DNA of 44,546 nucleotides from a virus. The position numbers and the translations under genes were made by a program. Below the pieces are notes generated by a model. That model made no database searches. It had not been told where the DNA came from and saw nothing but the letters and a program-made list of their open reading frames with translations. Below, one piece after another: positions 7,666-15,068 of the stretch. Each line of letters opens with the position of its first letter. Position 1 is the first letter of the stretch. The stretch spans positions 1 through 44,546 of IMG/VR virus record IMGVR_UViG_3300008107_005346; one strand, given 5' to 3'.

Positions 7666-8784
7666 ATGAATTTATTTGAACTTTTTTCACCCACTAAACA
7701 AGCTATTATGGAAGGCATTGACCATCCAGAAGATCTCATTATCTCACAAGGTAGTGCAGGTGCTGACAGGGTATTAAAAGATTTAGCAAGTTTGGAAAAA
7801 GATCCAAGCACAGTTACAGTCAAGTGGGACGGATTCCCAGCAGTTGTGTTTGGTAGAGACAAGGGCGGAAACTTAGTGTTTATGGATAAACACATGTACG
7901 AAAAAGTAGCCTCTGGAAAAATGGACTTTATGTCTATTAAAGATTATGACGAAAGTCGTGGTGCTAATCGTACAAGTTTGATTGATCAAGAAAGTATTAT
8001 ACGTCCGCTATTAAGTAAAATAGTTCCTAACGTCAAAGATCAATATTGGATGGGTGACTTGATGTGGACTGGTACGCCGCCAGTTAGTAATGGCGCATTT
8101 GTGTTTAAACCAAACACTGTAGAATATCAAGTTGATATAGATCAAACTCCAGGCGTTGGAGATTCATTAAGCGATAACATTGCCAGAAGTGGGGCAGGAA
8201 TTGCAGTGCATACTTTTATTCCTGGTTTAGGTCAGCCTGATCAACCACTTGTTGGACTTAAAGGTTTGCCAGAAGATGCTGGTATTACTTTCCTAGTTGG
8301 AGAGATGAAGGACAAGCCACGTGTTGCAATTAATCCTGAACTATTAAATCAAACACAACAAATAATTAATTCTAATAGAAGTGCTGTAGACAAGTTTTTT
8401 GTTGACTTAACTGCAATGAAGGGCAAGAGCGTTATAACTGCTATGGGTCCGTTCATTACACGTATGTTAGAAGACAATGACATCAAAGGTGACATTGTTC
8501 CTAGATTCTTAGAGTTTTTAGGCGAACGTTTAACTGACAGTGCTAAACAAAAAATGTTAGGCACAAATAAAGATGGTTGGCTTTACCAAGAACAGGGCGG
8601 TGCTCCTGGACTACTTGGCATTTGGACTATGTGGGCCGCAATTACTGAATTAAAATTAAACGTTAAACAACAAATTGACACACAACAGCAAGGTAGTAAA
8701 ATACGTGCTGTTACTGATGGTATCAATGCACATGAAGGTTACGTGTTTGGTGCGCTAAACACAAAGTTAGTGATGAAGAAGTAG
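7666..8784 (+). CDS. Ligase/nucleotidyltransferase-like protein (KxDG), predicted capsid-targeted
   Basis: The 372-residue protein contains VTVKWDGFPAVVFG (about residues 51-63). Its KWDG at 53-56 matches motif I (KxDG) of the ATP-dependent ligase/capping nucleotidyltransferase superfamily, in which Lys becomes nucleotidylated. Other plausible motifs are YWMGDLMW (motif III position), HEGYVFG at 356-362 (motif IV, EG) and terminal Lys residues at 367 and 371 (motif V). It lacks the lengths and extra domains of typical DNA ligases. The N-terminus MNLFELFSPTKQAIMEG carries the shared leader with an Ile-Met-Glu|Gly site at residues 14-17. The motif-based superfamily call is moderate; the reaction and acceptor are unknown. 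Confidence 0.6.
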   Translation: MNLFELFSPTKQAIMEGIDHPEDLIISQGSAGADRVLKDLASLEKDPSTVTVKWDGFPAVVFGRDKGGNLVFMDKHMYEKVASGKMDFMSIKDYDESRGANRTSLIDQESIIRPLLSKIVPNVKDQYWMGDLMWTGTPPVSNGAFVFKPNTVEYQVDIDQTPGVGDSLSDNIARSGAGIAVHTFIPGLGQPDQPLVGLKGLPEDAGITFLVGEMKDKPRVAINPELLNQTQQIINSNRSAVDKFFVDLTAMKGKSVITAMGPFITRMLEDNDIKGDIVPRFLEFLGERLTDSAKQKMLGTNKDGWLYQEQGGAPGLLGIWTMWAAITELKLNVKQQIDTQQQGSKIRAVTDGINAHEGYVFGALNTKLVMKK

Positions 8785-8798
8785 CTGAAAAAAGTAAA

Positions 8799-10019
8799 AT
8801 GCCGCTAGCTGTTTTTTGCTTTGGTCGTATGAACCCGCCAACAATGGGACACGGACTTGTTTTAAATAAAACAGTTGAACTTGGCAAACAAAATGCATTT
8901 GTATTTTTAAGCAATAGTGTTGACCCAACAGATAATCCACTATCGCCAGCAATAAAAGCAAAATTTATTGAACAAATTTATCCTACTACTAAAGGTCATA
9001 TTGTTACAGATTTTGTACAAAGTCCAATATATGCTGCCAACTGGCTGTATAGTAAAGGTTATCGTAACATGGCATTTGTTGCTGGTAGTGACCGACTAGG
9101 AAAAGAAAAAGGTAGTATTGAAAAACTACTTAGTAGTTGGAACAGTGGACCAGTTAGAAGTACTGATCCAGCTGGCGCTAGAGACTTTGTAAATATGCAG
9201 TACATAAGTGCAGGAGATAGAGATCCTGACGGTGAAGGAGTTACTGGCTACAGTGGAACTAAAGCTCGTCAAGCAGTGACTGCGAACAATGAACAACAGT
9301 TTCAAAATTATACTGGAATTGGTAGCGACATTGTGGTTAACGGAAAAACGTTATACCAGTCAGTCAAAGAAGGTATGGGCATAAGAGACCAGGCACTAGC
9401 GCAACCTGCTGTTGTTAAACAACCTGCAACGCCAAATGTACAAGTAACTAAAAAGATTCCAGGAAAAGCACCAGCACAGGAGTTGGACACAATGAATGAA
9501 ACTACCTTAAAAAATAAGGAAGATTTACAAGCAAAACGTAAAGCATTACAAGATATTCAGATGGATAAACATACACATAAGGATCCACAATTGAGTGCTG
9601 AATTAGCTAGACGCAAAGCATCTTTAGAGCGTGAAGCAAAGAAAAAAGGTATTGCTGAATCAATTGTTGAGTCAATTGGTATTTTAGAAGAACAACAAAA
9701 TTTCTTAAGAAGACAAAAGTTAAATGAGGCACCAATTGAAATGGATCCACAAAATCCAAATGATCCAATGGTTATGCCTCCTGGACTTAATCCAGGTAAA
9801 TTAAGTTATCGAAAACAACGAGCTGCCGCACAATTAGCAGATTTAGCTCGTATGGCTTCGCAGGCAAATGAAAAGAATAGTGCTATAATGTGGGATAGTA
9901 TTGTTAGACATTTTCCAGAATTGGAAACAAACATTCGTAGCATACAACATGGTATGCAAGAATTAGAAAAAGTGCGTCGTGCAGGCGGCAAACGAAGCAA
10001 GGGAATTGAAAAAATATGA
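8799..10019 (+). CDS. NMN/cytidylyltransferase-like protein with scaffold-like C-terminal region
   Basis: Residues 1 to about 190 form a HIGH-type nucleotidyltransferase. FGRMNPPTMGHGLV holds the TxGH nucleotide-binding motif, and VAGSDR and GYSGTKAR (about 150-157) match the downstream SxTxxR-type signature of NMN adenylyltransferases and cytidylyltransferases. The remaining 210 residues are Lys/Glu/Gln-rich and helical. They contain several Glu-terminated sites such as IAE|S and LNE|A that resemble prohead protease sites. The ATG has no leader peptide. The frame is open upstream to 8736, overlapping the previous gene, so a longer N-terminus from a non-ATG start is possible. NAD-related or phospholipid/nucleotide-sugar chemistry cannot be separated from sequence alone. 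Confidence 0.72.
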   Translation: MPLAVFCFGRMNPPTMGHGLVLNKTVELGKQNAFVFLSNSVDPTDNPLSPAIKAKFIEQIYPTTKGHIVTDFVQSPIYAANWLYSKGYRNMAFVAGSDRLGKEKGSIEKLLSSWNSGPVRSTDPAGARDFVNMQYISAGDRDPDGEGVTGYSGTKARQAVTANNEQQFQNYTGIGSDIVVNGKTLYQSVKEGMGIRDQALAQPAVVKQPATPNVQVTKKIPGKAPAQELDTMNETTLKNKEDLQAKRKALQDIQMDKHTHKDPQLSAELARRKASLEREAKKKGIAESIVESIGILEEQQNFLRRQKLNEAPIEMDPQNPNDPMVMPPGLNPGKLSYRKQRAAAQLADLARMASQANEKNSAIMWDSIVRHFPELETNIRSIQHGMQELEKVRRAGGKRSKGIEKI

Positions 10020-11077
10020 AAATTACACAACTTTTAGACGAAGCAAAAAAAGGTGTTAAGGCACCTAAGCATACTGTCAAACCTAGAAACTTTGTAGCTA
10101 AAAACGCTATAGCCACTACTAGTGGTGCTGGCGCACACAAGGATAAAAAGAAAGCCGCTAAACAAGGCGATGTTAAGCACAAAGGCAAAGAGCTTGCTGA
10201 AGATACTCGTGCCGAGTTAGCTTTTAAAGATTTAGATGCAGAAATATCAGGCGACAGTACCAATGTATCTGATCTAGAACAACGAGCATCAGCATTAAGA
10301 AAACAAATGCCTGTGCAAAAACCAACTCGAGTAGCTGACTTACCAGATGTTGATCAATACGAAAATGCAAAAAGATTTGGAAAATTTAATGGATCATACG
10401 GGGATTGGTTAAAAAATAAAGGCATGAAAGAAAATACATTGCAAGGTGTGGAGGAAGAAAAACAAAAAGGTGTTGATGGCAAGGCCTGTTGGAAAGGCTA
10501 CAAGCGCATGGGCACCAAGAAGAAAGGTGGCAAGACAGTAGACAACTGTGTGCCTATGAATGAGAGTTTTGATCCCGAGTATGATGACGAAGCTGGTATG
10601 GCAGACAATAACCTTGAAACTTTAAAAAGAGCAGTAGAAGGTTTAGACGACATGATTAACGAAGGCGACAACTTGCCTGAATGGTGTCAAGAAAAAATTG
10701 CAGTAGCAAAAAGCATGTTAATCTCAGTTTGGGACTATATGCAAAGTGAAGAAAATAGTATGTCTGAAAATCAAAGAAATCCTGATCTAATGAGTCAAAC
10801 TGATTATGATCGATATCAACAAGGTCAAATGGACCAACAAAAGCGTGACTTTAAACGTGACGAACTAGAACATGAACTTGGCCATGAAGAGCAAGGCATG
10901 TACTATGTTGTAATTGCAAAGAATGGCAAATGGGAACACACTAAAGCGCAGCCTAGACAAGAAGGAATGAATGCCGCACAAAGAATTATTAATGCGTTAC
11001 ATTCAAAATATCCTAGTATGCACTTGGGCATGGTTGGTCCAGACGGCAAAGTATATAATTATGGTAAGGGCAAATAA
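10016..11077 (+). CDS. Mosaic Lys-rich internal-type protein, predicted capsid-targeted, 353 aa
   Basis: The leader MKITQLLDEAKKG has an ideal Leu-Asp-Glu|Ala cleavage site. A very basic segment follows (AGAHKDKKKAAKQGDVKHKGKE), then separate modules: an NxxRF-type block near 115-140, GVDGKACWKGYKRMGTKKKG followed by VDNCVP (about 152-182, paired Cys), an acidic helical block (LPEWCQEKIAVAKSMLISVW) and a C-terminal alpha/beta domain (MYYVVIAKNGKWEHTKA to YNYGKGK). Further Glu-ended sites (LAE|D, MNE|S) between modules suggest it may be cut into several pieces. This organisation recalls T4 internal or scaffold-core proteins. No enzyme motif is seen. ATG overlaps the previous stop (ATGA). Confidence 0.7.
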   Translation: MKITQLLDEAKKGVKAPKHTVKPRNFVAKNAIATTSGAGAHKDKKKAAKQGDVKHKGKELAEDTRAELAFKDLDAEISGDSTNVSDLEQRASALRKQMPVQKPTRVADLPDVDQYENAKRFGKFNGSYGDWLKNKGMKENTLQGVEEEKQKGVDGKACWKGYKRMGTKKKGGKTVDNCVPMNESFDPEYDDEAGMADNNLETLKRAVEGLDDMINEGDNLPEWCQEKIAVAKSMLISVWDYMQSEENSMSENQRNPDLMSQTDYDRYQQGQMDQQKRDFKRDELEHELGHEEQGMYYVVIAKNGKWEHTKAQPRQEGMNAAQRIINALHSKYPSMHLGMVGPDGKVYNYGKGK

Positions 11078-11079
11078 AA

Positions 11080-11514
11080 ATGGATAAGCTACAACTAGCA
11101 TTAAAAACAGCATTTGCAAGTGAATATTCATTTGCCTTAAAAGCACAAAATTTCCATTGGAACGTAGAGGGCATGTTCTTTACACAGTTTCATGATTTGT
11201 TTGGTGACATTTATACTGAAGTTTATGGAAACATTGATGCGTTTGCAGAAAATATTAGAAAAGCAAGAGCATACACCCCAGCAAGTTTAACACGCTTTAG
11301 TATGTTAAGTGTTATTCAAGATGAAACAGAAATATTAGAAGCACCAGAGATGTGTGCAGAACTTTTATCAGATTCTGATAAGATGGCTGAAATTCATAGA
11401 TTAACTTTCCAGTTGTCTGAAGAAGCAGGTGAACACGGTCTTAGTGATTTTTTAGCTGGAAGACAAGATGCCTTCCGCAAACACTCTTGGATGTTAAGAG
11501 CCACATTGAAATGA
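11080..11514 (+). CDS. Dps-like ferritin family protein
   Basis: This 144-residue four-helix protein of the Dps family contains QNFHWNVEGMFFTQFHDLFG and IYTEVYGNIDAFAENIRKAR, which match the Dps helices A and B. The ferroxidase-type His, Asp and Glu lie in the expected order (FHW, HDLF, DAFAE). The C-terminal RKHSWMLRATL matches the family's final helix. Dps dodecamers bind DNA non-specifically and oxidise iron. It lies inside the block of predicted packaged proteins but has no leader peptide of its own, so it may act on DNA or oxidative stress in the infected cell. The start is 3 bases after the previous stop. Confidence 0.85.
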   Translation: MDKLQLALKTAFASEYSFALKAQNFHWNVEGMFFTQFHDLFGDIYTEVYGNIDAFAENIRKARAYTPASLTRFSMLSVIQDETEILEAPEMCAELLSDSDKMAEIHRLTFQLSEEAGEHGLSDFLAGRQDAFRKHSWMLRATLK

Positions 11515-11561
11515 AGATCAAAGAATTATTAGAACATAAACAAACGCATGAAACAATATAG
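11511..11561 (+). CDS. 16-residue ORF that is little more than a capsid-targeting-like leader
   Basis: An ATG overlapping the Dps stop (ATGA) starts a 16-codon frame reading MKIKELLEHKQTHETI, a clear copy of the shared leader. It then stops inside the next gene. The next ORF lies in the +1 frame and is open from 11533, so the two frames overlap over 11533-11558. Either a +1 ribosomal frameshift joins the leader to the downstream protein, or a one-base indel separated them, or the short peptide only serves translational coupling. Confidence 0.5.
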   Translation: MKIKELLEHKQTHETI

Positions 11562-11841
11562 AATTACTACTGATAATATTGTTAATGACAGTCCTGATGA
11601 TTGTTATTTAGATCCTACTGACCCTTTGAATGAGATAAAGGCTCTACAATATCTTGGTGGTATCAATTCGTTAAATAGACTACAAGAGTACAAAGGTATG
11701 CAAGGTAGTAATATTAGTGCAACTGGCTCAGAGAAGGGAAGGCTACAGCGAGAAAACAATATTAAACCAGGAACTCCTGAATGGTTTAAATTGTGGTTTA
11801 GTTTACCGTATATGACTGGCGAGAGGCCTATTGAAAAATGA
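11548..11841 (+). CDS. Small unknown protein, 97 aa, possibly expressed as a frameshift fusion with the preceding leader
   Basis: The ATG at 11548 begins MKQYRITTDNIVNDSPDDCY. No ribosome binding site is convincing, and the gene starts inside the preceding mini-ORF. The C-terminal half has a compact block (GTPEWFKLWFSLPYMTGERP) that looks conserved. No family is recognised. Without the frameshift it would be one of the few proteins in this block lacking a leader peptide. The stop overlaps the next ATG (ATGA), so it belongs to the same translational chain as the GH19-type hydrolase. Confidence 0.65.
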   Translation: MKQYRITTDNIVNDSPDDCYLDPTDPLNEIKALQYLGGINSLNRLQEYKGMQGSNISATGSEKGRLQRENNIKPGTPEWFKLWFSLPYMTGERPIEK

Positions 11842-12992
11842 AAATAAGAGATTTATTAGAGTTATCAAAATCTAGTCCACTAGGCAAATTCATTGATAAA
11901 GTAGATACAGATTATTCTGTAGGGGCAACCACAGATAAGATTGGCAATGCAATTTCTAACGTTTTTAAAAATTATTCTAATGATAAAACAGATGCACCTA
12001 CTAAAAGTGAAGTTCCTGTAACAGTAGCAAAACCTGCATCAAGTTCAACTGCTGTAAGTTCTGAAGTTGTTGCTCAAGAATTAGATAGACAAGGAATCAC
12101 TGACCCAAATTTAAGAAAATCAATTATGGGGAAATTTGGTCAAGAATCAGGCGGAAACACTAGAGTCACTGAAATTCCTTATAAGAATACAAGTAATGAT
12201 ATTATTAGATTAAGATTACCGCAACTTAGAAGTATGAGTGATAATGAATTAAATGATTTAAAACAAGATACAGAAAAATTTTTTAATAGGGCGTATGGAT
12301 ATAAAGGTAATTCGTTAAACAATACCGAACCAGGTGATGGTTACAAATACAGGGGCCGTGGTCTAACTGGTATCACTGGTAAAGTAAATTACCAAAGAGC
12401 TGATGATGCATTAGGTTTAAAAGGCGAGCTAGTTAAAAATCCTGATCTACTATTAGATCCAGAAATTGATAAAAGAGCTTCTGTTTGGTTTTATAAGGCA
12501 GCTGGCGCGGATAAAGTAACTTTTGCCAATCAAGAAGATGCTAATAAGTGGGCTATACACAAGGCTGGTGGGAACATGTATGCTCCTGGCACTGAGTTAG
12601 GAAATATCGCATTAAATGATTTGAATAAAAGAACGGCCGTAATTGGTGCGGTAGCTGCCACTGGGATTGTGGCAGGTCCAACTTTAGTAAGAAAAGCAGA
12701 CACTGTAATAGATAGGGTTAAAAATCTCTTAGGCAAAACAGCCGACAGTGCTAAATCAGTTGTAGGACAAACAGTAAACACTGCCAGAAATACTGCTATA
12801 GCAACTGCATTGGGTTCAGGATCTAGCAGTGGAAGTGGTGGAGGCTTTTATGGCGGAAGTGGATCAGCTCCAGAAGAACAAGAAGTGACATTAATAATTA
12901 ATGGCAAACGTAAAAAATTTAAAAATAAAAGAGAAGCAAAAATTGCAATGGACATTGCAAGATCACAAGGGATAGATGCAAGATATGGGTAA
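11838..12992 (+). CDS. GH19-type peptidoglycan hydrolase with capsid-targeting-like leader
   Basis: In the 384-residue protein, GKFGQESGG (about 98-106, catalytic-type Glu at 103) and YRGRGLTGITGKVNYQ (171-186) match the chitinase/endolysin GH19 fold, whose phage members cleave the glycan or wall. The first residues MKIRDLLELSKSS match the shared leader. A linker rich in Ser/Thr/Ala/Pro follows. A hydrophobic stretch (AVIGAVAATGIVAGPTLV, about 268-285) may insert in a membrane. A Gly/Ser-rich hinge and a basic C-terminal domain (LIINGKRKKFKNKREAK) complete it. There is no signal peptide. A virion-packaged wall hydrolase acting at DNA entry fits better than a simple lysis enzyme, but both remain possible. 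Confidence 0.75.
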   Translation: MKIRDLLELSKSSPLGKFIDKVDTDYSVGATTDKIGNAISNVFKNYSNDKTDAPTKSEVPVTVAKPASSSTAVSSEVVAQELDRQGITDPNLRKSIMGKFGQESGGNTRVTEIPYKNTSNDIIRLRLPQLRSMSDNELNDLKQDTEKFFNRAYGYKGNSLNNTEPGDGYKYRGRGLTGITGKVNYQRADDALGLKGELVKNPDLLLDPEIDKRASVWFYKAAGADKVTFANQEDANKWAIHKAGGNMYAPGTELGNIALNDLNKRTAVIGAVAATGIVAGPTLVRKADTVIDRVKNLLGKTADSAKSVVGQTVNTARNTAIATALGSGSSSGSGGGFYGGSGSAPEEQEVTLIINGKRKKFKNKREAKIAMDIARSQGIDARYG

Positions 12993-13446
12993 GCCAGAAG
13001 TTTATTTAGATATGGACGGAGTTATTGCAGACTTTTTTACAGAGTATGCTAAACTTGCGGGCATTGAATCAGGGAACTACAGAGATATTCCACCAGCAAA
13101 AACAGATCCTACATTAAACAAAATGATAGGTACAGACTTCTTTGCACGTCTACCAAAATGCAGAAATGCAGATGCACTAGTAGACTTAATAGTAAAAACA
13201 TTTGGTACTTATAATATTTGTTCAAGTCCTCTGCGTGGTGATCATGCAAACAGTGAAAAACAAAAAAAGATTTGTGGTATCAAATATCAAGCAGACGAAG
13301 ACAACTTACAAGTAATTGTACAAGGTATTAAAAGAGCATTTTCTGTTATAAAAGGTGAAGAGAAACACGACCCTCAAAAGTTAAAAAGTTTAGATCGTAG
13401 TAATGGTAATTTAATTGCTACTAGTGGTGATAAAGACGCCCATTAA
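12976..13446 (+). CDS. HAD-family 5'(3')-deoxyribonucleotidase-like protein, apparently missing a catalytic segment
   Basis: VYLDMDGVIADFF (residues 9-21) is HAD motif I with the nucleophile and acid/base Asp pair, and NICSSPLRGDH (80-90) is motif II. The family normally follows with a cap and a motif containing paired acidic residues (LIDD-like) that hold Mg2+. Here only about 15 residues separate motif II from the segment GIKYQADEDNLQ, which normally lies beyond it, and no such acidic pair is visible. An in-frame internal deletion is the likely reason. The protein may be inactive or have a non-catalytic role. Start at 12976 or the ATG at 12985 (MGKPEVY); both overlap the preceding gene. Confidence 0.72.
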   Translation: MQDMGKPEVYLDMDGVIADFFTEYAKLAGIESGNYRDIPPAKTDPTLNKMIGTDFFARLPKCRNADALVDLIVKTFGTYNICSSPLRGDHANSEKQKKICGIKYQADEDNLQVIVQGIKRAFSVIKGEEKHDPQKLKSLDRSNGNLIATSGDKDAH

Positions 13447-13455
13447 GGACATCAT

Positions 13456-13692
13456 ATGAAAATTCAAGAAATTATCACAGAAACTGCTACAGCTGGATCA
13501 ACAAGTACTAGTAATATTGCTAGTACTGGAAACAGTCCACACGTTGCAGTTGGAAGCCCTGCAGTGATTAAACGATGGGGCGGAAGTCCTGGTAAAATGG
13601 GTAAAAGTCCAGAACCAGCTAAAACTAAGTCTCAAGACGCCGATGATAACCCTGTCACTAACCCAAGTGTCGGTAATAACCTAGTTGCATAA
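13456..13692 (+). CDS. Short Gly/Ser/Pro-rich protein with capsid-targeting-like leader, 78 aa
   Basis: MKIQEIITETATAG resembles the T4 internal-protein leader. The rest is low-complexity (Ser, Thr, Gly, Pro, Asn) with a short basic element (VIKRWGGSPGKMGKSPEP) and is probably disordered. An AAGGACATCAT leader precedes the ATG, almost identical to the AAGGACCATC preceding the gene at 5415. It is likely a small internal head protein; no enzyme function is suggested. Confidence 0.7.
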   Translation: MKIQEIITETATAGSTSTSNIASTGNSPHVAVGSPAVIKRWGGSPGKMGKSPEPAKTKSQDADDNPVTNPSVGNNLVA

Positions 13693-13695
13693 ATA
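13688..13695 (+). promoter_or_regulatory. T4-late-like promoter element (CATAAATA)
   Basis: CATAAATA matches seven of eight positions of T4 late TATAAATA. It overlaps the stop codon of the preceding gene and lies 17 bases before the ATG at 13713, leaving room for the GGAG ribosome binding site. Pattern match only. Confidence 0.45.
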
Positions 13696-13712
13696 TAGTA
13701 TTGGAGAACAAA

Positions 13713-15056
13713 ATGCCTTTTAAATCAGCTAAACAGAAAAAAACAATAGATGCGGCAGCACATAATCCTGCTTTTGCAAAAAAAGTAGGAATTAAGACCG
13801 GTGATGCCAAAAAAATGTCTGCACATGGTAAGGGTCAAACTAAGTTTGAAGAAGCCAAAGATACTGTAGAAAAAGATGAAAAAGGCAACGTTAAATCATG
13901 GAAGCACGAAGGCGACTGGAAAAAAGCTGATAACAAACAAGGACGTGGAAAAGTGACTAATTTAAGCGACAAGGCTCGTAGACAAACAGCAAAGATGAGC
14001 AAGGCTGAAACTGAAATGGCTGAAGCATTTGAACAAGCATTAGAAGGTGCTGGATCTCCAACAGTTACGCATGGTCCAAACAAAGGCAAAAAATGGAGTC
14101 CAGAAACTCCAGGGCCAACAAACCCAAGTTATAAAAGTATAGACAAAGGCATCCCTAGTCCACCAGATGGTGCAACTGCTCCTCCTCCTGGTTACAAGCC
14201 TCCAAAGCCTAGCAAACGTGCAGAAGTTACACCTACAAGTGACAGTGACGACACAGCCATGACAGCAGAAAGTTCTTCTAAGAAAGTAATGAAGAAGTTA
14301 CGTGCTAAACACATGATGGAGTCAATTAAAGTGTTAGGAGAATTAATTGCAGAAGCTAAAAAATCTGCAAAAAAGAAAAGTACTAAAGTAAAAGAAGATC
14401 CTAACGAAGGTAATGCATTTGGTAAAGCAGTGCAAGATGCTAAAAAAGACGGCATACAAAAAGGTGAAAAAGTCAAAGTTGGTGGTAAAGAATATCCAGT
14501 AAAAGAAGCTGCCAATGAAAAATGCAATCATACACCAAAAGGTAAAAAGTGCCCAGTACACGGTTTGAAAGAGTGTGGTTCAATGTATGAAGGCAATGAC
14601 GGTAACTTGGCCAATAATGCCAAACCATATGACAAAGTCACACGTGGTGATGTTATTGCTGGTCGTTTGGGCAAAGACGAAATGGGCGGTAAGAAAAAGA
14701 AAGATAAAAAGACTACTGAAACATTTATGCCTGTAAACAAGGAAAAGCCACAAGGACCAGTTGATAAGGCAATTGGTAATGTGACCAAGGCAGTTGGTGG
14801 TGCAATTAAAACTGTTGCAGACAAAGTAAAAGGTGCAACTGGAGACACTGACGTAAAAACAGACGAGTCATATACTGTCAATGGTAAGAAAGTGTCCAAA
14901 GCTGCCTATGATAAAGAAATGAAAAAAGCTGGCAAAGGTAAAGAAAAAGTTAAAGAAGGTTGGACACACGATACACTAGCCGCAAGATTGTTTGAAAGTG
15001 GTGACGAGTATATGGTTTCATTACATAACAGATTAAGCCAAAAAATAAAAGGTTAA
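13713..15056 (+). CDS. Lys/Ala-rich mosaic scaffold-like or internal head protein, 447 aa
   Basis: The ATG at 13713 is chosen because GGAG lies 6 bases upstream and the protein then begins MPFKSAKQKKTIDAAAHNPA, a small basic module seen in phage proteins. A TTG at 13701 would add four residues. The protein is very rich in Lys, Glu, Ala and Gly and is mostly helical or disordered. A compact Cys/His cluster (CNHTPKGKKCPVHGLKEC, about 271-288) may bind zinc. Many sites fit the T4-type (L/I)xE|(A/G/S) or near consensus: FEE|A, ALE|G, IAE|A, VKE|A, MYE|G, LFE|S. It may be cut into several peptides in the head. A terminator-like hairpin follows. No enzyme function is visible. Confidence 0.7.
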   Translation: MPFKSAKQKKTIDAAAHNPAFAKKVGIKTGDAKKMSAHGKGQTKFEEAKDTVEKDEKGNVKSWKHEGDWKKADNKQGRGKVTNLSDKARRQTAKMSKAETEMAEAFEQALEGAGSPTVTHGPNKGKKWSPETPGPTNPSYKSIDKGIPSPPDGATAPPPGYKPPKPSKRAEVTPTSDSDDTAMTAESSSKKVMKKLRAKHMMESIKVLGELIAEAKKSAKKKSTKVKEDPNEGNAFGKAVQDAKKDGIQKGEKVKVGGKEYPVKEAANEKCNHTPKGKKCPVHGLKECGSMYEGNDGNLANNAKPYDKVTRGDVIAGRLGKDEMGGKKKKDKKTTETFMPVNKEKPQGPVDKAIGNVTKAVGGAIKTVADKVKGATGDTDVKTDESYTVNGKKVSKAAYDKEMKKAGKGKEKVKEGWTHDTLAARLFESGDEYMVSLHNRLSQKIKG

Positions 15057-15068
15057 TCCACTAATACT

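Noticed and set aside
13835-14899. Several minus-strand open frames opposite the Lys-rich gene
   Set aside because: They are shadows of the plus-strand coding sequence. Their Phe/Ser/Leu-rich translations reflect the complement of Lys/Glu/Ala codons, and they lack ribosome binding sites.
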